DNA from: Acidimicrobiales bacterium | GTDB lineage: Bacteria; Actinomycetota; Acidimicrobiia; Acidimicrobiales; VFJN01 | Assembly (NCBI GenBank): GCA_035316325.1 | Contig: DATHJB010000035.1 | Span: forward strand, 1 to 38,113 | Reading direction: 5' to 3' | DNA: 38,113 nucleotides | Part shown: in pieces, positions 33,397 to 38,113 of the stretch | Numbering within the stretch: position 1 is the first letter of the stretch | Layout of the letters: each line of letters opens with the position of its first letter | Notes under the pieces: model-generated | Databases searched by the model: none | Told to the model about the DNA's origin: nothing | What the model saw: only the letters and a program-made list of their open reading frames with translations | Translations under genes and position numbers: made by a program

Positions 33397-34467
33397 ATGG
33401 TCGACCTGCTGCAACGCACCGCCGAGCTCGTCGCGGTGGCGTCGGTGAGCCTCGACGAGGGGCGGTTGGCCGACATCGTCGAGGCCGAGCTGCGAGGCAT
33501 CACGGGGTTGGAGGTCGACCGCGTCGGCGACAACGTGGTGGCCCGCACGGCGCTGGGTCGGTCGACGCGCCTGGTGCTGGCCGGCCACCTCGACACCGTG
33601 CCGCCCAACGGCAACGCCGACCCCCGCATCGACGGCGACACCCTGTGGGGTGTGGGCTCCGCCGACATGAAGGGCGGCCTGGTCGTGATGCTCACGCTGG
33701 CCCACGAGGTGCCGACGCCGGGCGTCGACGTGACCTGGGTCTTCTACACGGGGGAGGAAATCGCCTCCACGCACAACGGCCTCGGGCACCTGTTCCGCGA
33801 CCGGCCGGATCTGGTGGCCGGCGACGTGGCGATCCTGGGCGAGCCCACCGACGGCCTGATCGAGGCCGGCTGCCAGGGGTCCCTGCGGGTGGCGATCACC
33901 CTCGCGGGCCGACGGGCGCACACCGCCCGGCCGTGGATGGGCCGCAATGCCATTCACCGTGCCGGGCGGCTGCTCACCGCCCTGGAGTCCTACGAGGCTC
34001 GCCGACCGGTGCTGGACGGCTGCGAGTTCCGGGAGTCGATGGAGGCGGTCGCAATCGAGGGCGGCGTGGCCGGCAACGTGGTGCCCGACCGGGTCACGAT
34101 CACCGTCAACGTCCGCTTCGCTCCGGACCGGTCCGCCGAGCAGGCCGAGCAAGGGCTGCGCGACCTCTGCGGCGACCTCCTCGAGCCCGACGACGAGTGG
34201 AAGGTGGTCGACGTCGCGTCCGCCGCGCCGCCCGGGTTGGACCACCCGGTGCTCGCCGGGCTGCGCGACGGCGGTGCGCTCGGGGTGCGGGCGAAGCTCG
34301 GCTGGACCGATGTGGCCCGGTTCGCCGCCGCCGGCATCCCCGCCGCGAACTTCGGTCCTGGTGATCCCACGCTGGCCCACACGCCGGAGGAGCGTGTCGA
34401 GCGGGCCTCGCTCGACACGACCTACCGGGCCCTGCTGGCCCTGCTCACAGACGGCGCAGCACGGTGA
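33397..34467 (+). CDS. dapE: Succinyl-diaminopimelate desuccinylase
   Basis: Zinc peptidase (M20 family) that releases succinate to give LL-diaminopimelate. The 356-residue protein has the metal ligands and catalytic residues in place: H64 and D66 in AGHLDTVPP, D90 in GSADMKGG, E120-E121 in TGEE, E149 in LGEPTDG, and a C-terminal histidine in LAHTPEE. The dimerisation domain with RRAHTARPW is present. ATG 33397 follows its -10 box by 6 nt. Its 3' end overlaps the end of lexA on the other strand by 23 bp. Confidence 0.95.
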   Translation: MVDLLQRTAELVAVASVSLDEGRLADIVEAELRGITGLEVDRVGDNVVARTALGRSTRLVLAGHLDTVPPNGNADPRIDGDTLWGVGSADMKGGLVVMLTLAHEVPTPGVDVTWVFYTGEEIASTHNGLGHLFRDRPDLVAGDVAILGEPTDGLIEAGCQGSLRVAITLAGRRAHTARPWMGRNAIHRAGRLLTALESYEARRPVLDGCEFRESMEAVAIEGGVAGNVVPDRVTITVNVRFAPDRSAEQAEQGLRDLCGDLLEPDDEWKVVDVASAAPPGLDHPVLAGLRDGGALGVRAKLGWTDVARFAAAGIPAANFGPGDPTLAHTPEERVERASLDTTYRALLALLTDGAAR

Positions 34468-35077
34468 CCACCCGGCCGTAGATCGTCACGTCCTCCGGCG
34501 GCAGCTCGATGGGATCGAGCCGGGCGTTCGACGGCACCAGCACGACGTTGTCGCCCTTCCGGGTGAACGTCTTGACCGTGGCCTCGTCGCCGGGAATGCC
34601 TGCGACCACGATCTCGCCCTCGCCCGCTTCGGACTGCGCCCGGCAGACCACGAAGTCGCCGTCGAGGATGCCGGCGTCGATCATCGAGTCGCCTCGGACC
34701 CGCAGCATGAAGAGCTCACCCTCGCCGGTGAAGTCGGCCGGCAGCGGGAGCACCTCCTCGACGTTCTCCTGCGCCAGCACGTCGGTACCGGCGGCCACGT
34801 CGCCGACGAGCGGCACGTGCTTGACCGGGCGCCGGTCGATCGCGGCGTCGGAGTTGGAGTCCCACCGCACCTCGATCGCACGCGGCTTCGTGGGGTCACG
34901 CCGCAGGTAGCCCCGACGCTGCAGGGCGTTGAGGTGCGCATGCACCGTGGACGGTGAGGTCAGCCCGACGGCCTCGCCGATCTCACGGACCGACGGGGGA
35001 TAGCCGTGGTCGCGCATGTGCTGCTCGATCATCTCGAGGATCTCGCGCTGCCGGGGCGTCAGCGTCATCGCAGCCAT
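34445..35077 (-). CDS. lexA: SOS repressor LexA
   Basis: Repressor of the DNA-damage response, inactivated by RecA-stimulated self-cleavage. The 210-residue protein has an N-terminal winged helix (LTPRQREILEMIEQHMRDHG, then VREIGEAVGLTSPSTVHAHL), the A96-G97 cleavage site in VAAGTDV, catalytic S131 in RGDSMIDAG, and K169 in EATVKTF. ATG 35077 is chosen because AAGGAG is 6 nt upstream; ATG 35068 is a possible second start. Two LexA boxes lie upstream, so it is autoregulated. It is one of the few genes here with a real leader and ribosome-binding site. Confidence 0.98.
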   Translation of the reverse strand: MAAMTLTPRQREILEMIEQHMRDHGYPPSVREIGEAVGLTSPSTVHAHLNALQRRGYLRRDPTKPRAIEVRWDSNSDAAIDRRPVKHVPLVGDVAAGTDVLAQENVEEVLPLPADFTGEGELFMLRVRGDSMIDAGILDGDFVVCRAQSEAGEGEIVVAGIPGDEATVKTFTRKGDNVVLVPSNARLDPIELPPEDVTIYGRVVTVLRRL

Positions 35078-35119
35078 CGGGCTCTCCTTGAACGCCGGCT
35101 GTCGCTCGGTAGGTCCGGG

Positions 35120-35133
35120 CGAACGTGCGTTCC
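35120..35133. promoter_or_regulatory. LexA box at lexA
   Basis: CGAAC-GTGC-GTTCC, one mismatch from the palindrome, 43 bp upstream of the lexA start. TACCGA (minus strand, 35106-35111) is a candidate -10. Confidence 0.8.
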
Positions 35134-35163
35134 GGGCACCGTAACAGCCGCCCGCGGCGGAAA

Positions 35164-35177
35164 CAAACACCCGTTCG
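35164..35177. promoter_or_regulatory. Second, weaker LexA box at lexA
   Basis: CAAAC-ACCC-GTTCG has nine of ten conserved positions and is centred 44 bp upstream of the first box. It may add to lexA autoregulation. Confidence 0.5.
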
Positions 35178-35218
35178 GTGCAGGGAGAACCCGGCCCGGA
35201 GCGACGAAACCGACGACG

Positions 35219-35767
35219 TCAGCCGAGATCGATGTGCACGGGTGGGGCCGCGCCCGGCCCGTCGAAGGTCAGCCGGAGGTCTCTGGCAGCCTCGGGCACC
35301 TCGAACACCAGCGTCGCCGGCCGGACCTCCCCGGGAGTGAGGGACCCGTCCAACAGCGGCAGGTCCTCCGCCGTCTCGGCGACGCCGAAGCGCCGGTCGG
35401 TGGGGTCGCGCAGCTCGAACTGCAGGCGGGACGACAGGGCGACCGGCGCCGACGACAGGTTGGTGACCTCGACGTCGACGGCGACCCAACGTCCACCCGC
35501 CAGCGGCGTGACGACGGCATCCTCGCCCTCGAACGGATCGACGACGGCCTGGACGACCAGCTGGACGTCGCCCGAGACCGTGCGGTCGCCGAGCGCCCGG
35601 AGCGCGACGCGCTGCCGGGTGTCCGGGCGCTCCGCCGCGGCGGCGACGGTCGACCTCGCCGGCGCCTCGGCCGACGTGTCCTCGTCACCCCCGTTCAGCA
35701 GGAGGGTTCCGCAGAACCCCAACAGCAACACCCCGGACCCCGCGACGAGCGCGCGTGCTCGACCCAT
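35219..35767 (-). CDS. Secreted or membrane-anchored beta-sandwich protein (DUF4352-like)
   Basis: A 182-residue protein with an N-terminal hydrophobic segment (about 7-25), then a disordered A/E/T-rich linker and an Ig-like beta domain (about 60-180). The pattern GGRWVAVDVEVTNLSSAPVAL, FELRDPTDRRFGV and LTPGEVRPATLVFEVP resembles DUF4352-type extracellular domains. The cysteine near residue 19 does not form a convincing lipobox. The ATG at 35767 has AAAGGA 8 nt upstream. Function is unknown. It sits upstream of lexA in the same direction, but the LexA boxes between suggest separate control. Confidence 0.75.
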   Translation of the reverse strand: MGRARALVAGSGVLLLGFCGTLLLNGGDEDTSAEAPARSTVAAAAERPDTRQRVALRALGDRTVSGDVQLVVQAVVDPFEGEDAVVTPLAGGRWVAVDVEVTNLSSAPVALSSRLQFELRDPTDRRFGVAETAEDLPLLDGSLTPGEVRPATLVFEVPEAARDLRLTFDGPGAAPPVHIDLG

Positions 35768-35843
35768 GCCGCGCGTCCTTTCTCCCCAGGCGCCCCCCGG
35801 CGCAGCCCCATGGCCTGTATGGCCCCGGCCAGAACTTTACTAC

Positions 35844-35865
35844 GGGTAACTACCCTGGGTAACTA
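35844..35865. repeat. Tandem direct repeat GGGTAACTA, 13 bp apart
   Basis: GGGTAACTA occurs at 35844-35852 and 35857-35865. The first copy also forms GGGTA-AC-TACCC. The repeats span the end of the AlkD gene and lie upstream of the minus-strand beta-sandwich gene, next to a TAAAGT -10 candidate, so they may be a regulator site. Confidence 0.45.
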
Positions 35866-36629
35866 GGACCGCGGATGTTCTGGGACTCGGCCGGACGGCG
35901 ACGACGACGTTCGAGCCACATCAACGCCTCCCGTCGACTCAGCCCGCTGAGCTCGTCCCGATGGGCCTCGACGAAGGCGACCACGGCGGCCTCGTCGGTC
36001 TTGGTCAGCTCCCGCAGCGCCCAGCCGATCGCCTTGCGCACGAAGAAGTCCCGGTGGCCGGCGAGATGCAGGCAGGCAGCGAAGAGCCACTCCTGGTCGG
36101 TGGCGTCCTTCCAGCGGTTCATGTGCAGCAGGGCCGAGCGGCTGAGCCACATGTCGTCGCCGCGCACCCAGCGATCCATGGTCGTGCGCAGTTCGGGGTT
36201 CTGTCGCACCACGTCCCCGACGGCATGCGTGGCCAAGCTGTCGACGGTGTCCCACCACGGCCTCGTGGCCAGCAGGCTCTCGAGCGTGCCCAGCAGTGCG
36301 GCCGTCGCCGACCGCGACGAGGCGTGGCGGTTCACCAGGCGACACGCCAGGTGCTGGTGCTCGCGCTCCGGTCGCCGCCAGAGCTCCGCGGCCACCGCGG
36401 CCACCAGCGGCTCGGGCAGCTGACGGGGCAGGCCGGCGGTCGCCTCCCGGTAGGCGTCCTGCTGGGCCGGGGCGGCGACGCCGAGGAACGGGAACTGGTG
36501 GCGCATGTAGGCCGCCATGGCGGGCGCCCGGTCGGGATCGCGGCGGCTCGCGAGCGCCGCGACGAAGCGTTCGACGAGATCGTCCGCCGTCGGCAGGTCG
36601 CGGCTCATCGCCACAGGCTGGCACGTCAT
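35850..36629 (-). CDS. AlkD-type DNA alkylation repair protein
   Basis: HEAT-like repeat glycosylase family that removes 3- and 7-alkylpurines. The 259-residue protein has the family core: MRHQFPFLGVAAP near residue 42, then RPWWDTVDSLA with W126 and D130, and R164 in WLSRSALLHM. These match the Trp/Asp/Arg set that holds the damaged backbone in B. cereus AlkD, with about the same spacing. RKAIGWALRE near residue 215 is another conserved segment. ATG 36629 is uncertain; ATG 36608 gives a start at MSRDLPTADD. A perfect LexA box lies 16 bp upstream, so the gene is probably SOS-controlled. It sits between lexA and the LysM gene, which are usually direct neighbours in mycobacteria. Confidence 0.88.
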   Translation of the reverse strand: MTCQPVAMSRDLPTADDLVERFVAALASRRDPDRAPAMAAYMRHQFPFLGVAAPAQQDAYREATAGLPRQLPEPLVAAVAAELWRRPEREHQHLACRLVNRHASSRSATAALLGTLESLLATRPWWDTVDSLATHAVGDVVRQNPELRTTMDRWVRGDDMWLSRSALLHMNRWKDATDQEWLFAACLHLAGHRDFFVRKAIGWALRELTKTDEAAVVAFVEAHRDELSGLSRREALMWLERRRRRPAESQNIRGPSYPG

Positions 36630-36644
36630 GGGAACACTTGACGG

Positions 36645-36658
36645 CGAACGGGCGTTCG
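36645..36658. promoter_or_regulatory. LexA box 1 between the AlkD-type and LysM genes
   Basis: CGAAC-GGGC-GTTCG is a perfect SOS box, close to the AlkD-type start on the minus strand. Confidence 0.8.
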
Positions 36659-36672
36659 TGGTCTAGTGACGA

Positions 36673-36686
36673 CGAACAGGCGTTCG
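36673..36686. promoter_or_regulatory. LexA box 2 between the AlkD-type and LysM genes
   Basis: CGAAC-AGGC-GTTCG, extended to a 7-bp palindrome (GACGAAC/GTTCGTC). It is 28 bp from box 1 and nearer the LysM gene. Confidence 0.85.
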
Positions 36687-36720
36687 TCGGCTCTCGGGAA
36701 GGAATTTCGAGCCGGCAGGT

Positions 36721-36733
36721 CTTAACTGTCACA
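36721..36733 (+). promoter_or_regulatory. Second copy of the 13-bp recA-leader element
   Basis: CTTAACTGTCACA is identical to 18463-18475 upstream of recA. It lies 22 bp before the LysM start codon, just before the ribosome-binding site. TTAACT may be a -10 variant. Confidence 0.4.
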
Positions 36734-36755
36734 CCCCGCAAGGAGGCTGGGCGAC

Positions 36756-37196
36756 ATGGTTGCAGTCCAAGTACCGCAGTTCGAGCCCAGCGAGTGGCTC
36801 GATCCCCAGGAAGCAGACGACGCTCGCCGGCGCGGCCTCGATGTCGGCGTCTGGCCCGACCCGCCTCCCGTTCGCCCGTTGCGGCGTCCGCTGCCCGACC
36901 GGGCGACGCGCATCCGTCGCCGGCGTCTGGCCGCGCTGTTGCTCGTGGTGCTGCTGGCGCTCGGCCTCGCGGCGATGCTCCGTTGGACGGCGGCGAACGT
37001 CGTCGGCAGCGACGAGTCGCCCCAGCCGATCACCTCGTCGGTCTACGTGGTCCAGCCGGGTGACACGCTGTGGTCGATCGCCGAGCGCGTGGCGCCCGGC
37101 ACCGACCCCCGGCCGGTCGTGGCGGAGCTGCGAGAACGCAACGGCGACAGCGAGCTCGAGGTTGGCGACCGCCTCGACGTGGCGGAACTGGGCTAA
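36756..37196 (+). CDS. LysM membrane protein, probable SOS-induced division regulator (YneA/ChiZ/DivS-like)
   Basis: A 146-residue protein with a cytoplasmic basic/proline-rich N-terminus, one membrane helix (about 58-76) and an outside LysM domain (97-142, VYVVQPGDTLWSIAERVAPG). LysM binds peptidoglycan. In other Gram-positives, small membrane proteins with LysM beside lexA (YneA, ChiZ/Rv2719c) are induced by DNA damage and delay division; in mycobacteria nrdR also follows. Here two LexA boxes lie upstream and nrdR starts 25 nt after the stop, so the same role is likely. AAGGAGG at 36740-36746 lies 9 nt before the ATG, a strong ribosome-binding site. A hydrolase activity cannot be inferred. 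Confidence 0.88.
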   Translation: MVAVQVPQFEPSEWLDPQEADDARRRGLDVGVWPDPPPVRPLRRPLPDRATRIRRRRLAALLLVVLLALGLAAMLRWTAANVVGSDESPQPITSSVYVVQPGDTLWSIAERVAPGTDPRPVVAELRERNGDSELEVGDRLDVAELG

Positions 37197-37208
37197 TCCT
37201 GAACGAGG

Positions 37209-37214
37209 TAGCGT
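37209..37214 (+). promoter_or_regulatory. -10 box TAGCGT of nrdR (leaderless)
   Basis: TAGCGT ends 7 nt before the GTG at 37222. It gives nrdR a promoter independent of the SOS-controlled LysM gene. Confidence 0.6.
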
Positions 37215-37221
37215 CACGGCG

Positions 37222-37692
37222 GTGCGGTGTCCCGCGTGCGGCAACCTCGATGACAAAGTGATCGACTCACGGCAAGCCGACGACGGTCGCTCGATCAGAC
37301 GACGCCGGCAGTGCCTGGGTTGCAGCGGGCGCTTCACGACCTTCGAGCGGGTCGAGGCGGCGGCGCTGGTGGTGGTGAAGCGTTCGGGTCTACGAGAGCC
37401 GTTCGACCCCGCCAAGATCGTGACCGGTGTCCGATCGGCCGCCAAGGCCCGACCGGTGGACGAGGCCGACATCGACGCCATGGTCGTCGGCGTCGAGGAG
37501 GAGATCCGGCTCGAGAGCGGCACCGAGGTGACGTCGGAGCTTCTCGGACGCACGGTCCTGGAACGCCTCTACGAGCTCGACGTCGTCGCCGCGGTGCGCT
37601 TCGCGTCGGTCTACAAGGGCTTCGACGACCCCGCCGACTTCGAGCGCGAGCTCACGCTCCTGACGAAGCGCACCGCACCCAAGTCGCCGTAG
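37222..37692 (+). CDS. nrdR: Transcriptional repressor NrdR
   Basis: ATP/dATP-sensing repressor of ribonucleotide reductase genes. The 156-residue protein has the zinc ribbon (C3, C6, C31, C34; VRCPACGNLDDKVIDSR and QCLGCSGRFTTFER) followed by an ATP-cone (about 48-138, with VVVKRSGLREPFD, ELLGRTVLERLYELD and RFASVYKGFDD). Length and motifs are standard. GTG 37222 starts exactly at the zinc ribbon and 7 nt after a -10 box. No ribonucleotide reductase gene follows; the next gene is convergent. Confidence 0.97.
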   Translation: MRCPACGNLDDKVIDSRQADDGRSIRRRRQCLGCSGRFTTFERVEAAALVVVKRSGLREPFDPAKIVTGVRSAAKARPVDEADIDAMVVGVEEEIRLESGTEVTSELLGRTVLERLYELDVVAAVRFASVYKGFDDPADFERELTLLTKRTAPKSP

Positions 37693-37701
37693 GAGAGACG
37701 A

Positions 37702-37739
37702 GGTTCCGGGCCGGGCGGTGTGCCGTGGCCGGCGGAACC
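37702..37739 (+). terminator. Hairpin after nrdR
   Basis: GGTTCCG (37702-37708) pairs with CGGAACC (37733-37739). Inside it GGCC/GGCC and CGG/CCG form further pairs around a TGTG loop. It begins 10 nt after the nrdR stop. No T-run follows. Confidence 0.55.
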
Positions 37740-37942
37740 CCCCAGCCGGTCCCGCCGAACCCGGCAGGCCAGGGGCCCATTCATGCTGCTAGTGGGCCCG
37801 CACCGACGTACCCGACGGAGGCGGTTCGCCAAGCACGACCGATGCGGACCCACTTAATGAGACAGGGGCGAGAGGTGATAATGACGCGCGTCTCACGTGA
37901 AAATAGTCACTCTCTGAGGTTGCCGCCACCCGCGGACCGCGA
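37740..37942. other. Structured non-coding region between nrdR and the RibD-type gene
   Basis: Three more short stems are visible: 37745-37749/37761-37765, 37773-37779/37793-37799 (GGGCCCA/TGGGCCC) and 37820-37823/37827-37830. A less GC-rich part follows, with a promoter-like pair TTAATG-N17-GATAAT (37854-37882) and two abutting perfect palindromes, GACGCGCGTC (37883-37892) and TCACGTGA (37893-37900). I find no match to a known riboswitch. An ATG at 37881 with AGGTGAT before it opens a 27-codon frame that I do not trust. Confidence 0.45.
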
Positions 37943-38113
37943 TCAGTGGCGATCACGCAGGTAGCGGAGGAAGAGGAAGCCGTCCTCCTCGGTCACCTCG
38001 TCGAGCGTCAGCGCCAGGGTCTGCGCCGGCGCCCCGGGGGCCACGATCCGTCGGGCGGCCCCGCCGACCAGCAGCGGCGCCACCGTGAGGCGGAGCTCGT
38101 CCACGAGGTCCTC
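37943..38113 (-). CDS. RibD C-terminal/dihydrofolate-reductase-like reductase, 5' end cut off
   Basis: Only the last 56 residues lie in the window. DELRLTVAPLLVGGAAR matches the conserved C-terminal segment of the RibD reductase domain (pyrimidine reductase of riboflavin synthesis and related NADPH reductases). The final residues are FLFLRYLRDRH. Whether it is RibD proper or one of the many RibD-C-like single-domain proteins cannot be decided from this part. It converges with nrdR. Confidence 0.75.
   Translation of the reverse strand, partial: EDLVDELRLTVAPLLVGGAARRIVAPGAPAQTLALTLDEVTEEDGFLFLRYLRDRH

Noticed and set aside
37693..37880. Cobalamin or FMN riboswitch after nrdR
   Set aside because: The region is structured and lies near nrdR and a RibD-type gene, but the conserved cores of these riboswitches are absent on both strands, and neither neighbouring gene lies downstream of it in sense.
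37881..37964. A 27-codon frame with a good ribosome-binding site
   Set aside because: It overlaps the end of the RibD-type gene on the other strand, has no similarity I recognise, and the same bases look like a -10 box that would place the ATG upstream of the transcript.
1..38113. tRNA or rRNA genes, CRISPR arrays, insertion sequences, prophage or attachment sites
   Set aside because: I saw no T-loop GTTCRANNC context with paired acceptor arms, no regularly spaced repeats, and no transposase or integrase motifs.

Overview
The window is very GC-rich (estimated above 70%), densely coded bacterial chromosome with many GTG starts. It carries a gene order typical of Actinobacteria: dapA-rnj-ftsK-(rimO)-pgsA-cinA-recA-miaB-miaA-dapF-hflX-lexA-nrdR. 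The LexA operators are of the Gram-positive CGAAC-N4-GTTCG type, and many genes have a TANNNT -10 box only 6-10 nt before the start codon, which implies leaderless mRNAs. Together with the large LIV-type ABC importer and the succinylase DAP pathway, this suggests a deep-branching actinobacterium, perhaps Acidimicrobiia. The class assignment is inference. I see no tRNA, rRNA, CRISPR array, insertion sequence or prophage.

Layout. 1-2.8 kb: a truncated VTT/DedA-type membrane protein diverges from SURF1, followed by two tandem TetR regulators. 2.8-4.6 kb: a ferritin-like diiron protein and an uncharacterised winged-helix protein. 4.6-8.0 kb: dapA-rnj-mutM. 8.0-11 kb, minus strand: a LuxR-type ATPase regulator and a 58-residue sigma-region-4-like mini-protein, closed by a 20-bp hairpin. 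11-18.4 kb: ftsK, an unusual sigma-region-2 fusion protein, rimO, pgsA, cinA and thpR. 18.5-25.3 kb: recA under a LexA box, a single polypeptide that fuses all four membrane and ATPase parts of a LIV-type importer, and its binding protein. 25.3-30.3 kb: miaB, miaA, dapF, hflX and a small membrane protein. 30.3-34.5 kb: dapC, an unknown proline-rich membrane protein, and divergent dapD and dapE. 34.4-37.7 kb: lexA, a secreted beta-sandwich protein, an AlkD-type glycosylase, a LysM membrane protein and nrdR. The window ends in a structured non-coding region and the 3' end of a RibD-type reductase gene.

How the genes work together. dapA, dapD, dapC, dapE and dapF cover most of the route from aspartate semialdehyde to meso-diaminopimelate; only dapB is not seen. 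An SOS module is readable directly: LexA boxes lie at recA, at lexA (two) and between the AlkD and LysM genes (two). The LysM protein therefore looks like a damage-induced division regulator of the YneA/ChiZ/DivS kind. rimO and miaB are two related methylthiotransferases, and miaA makes the tRNA substrate for MiaB.

Most notable for follow-up: the four-in-one ABC importer; the sigma-2/beta-sandwich fusion together with an orphan region-4-like mini-protein; DapF with Ser in place of one catalytic Cys; the SOS control of an AlkD-type gene; and the window-wide leaderless promoter grammar.
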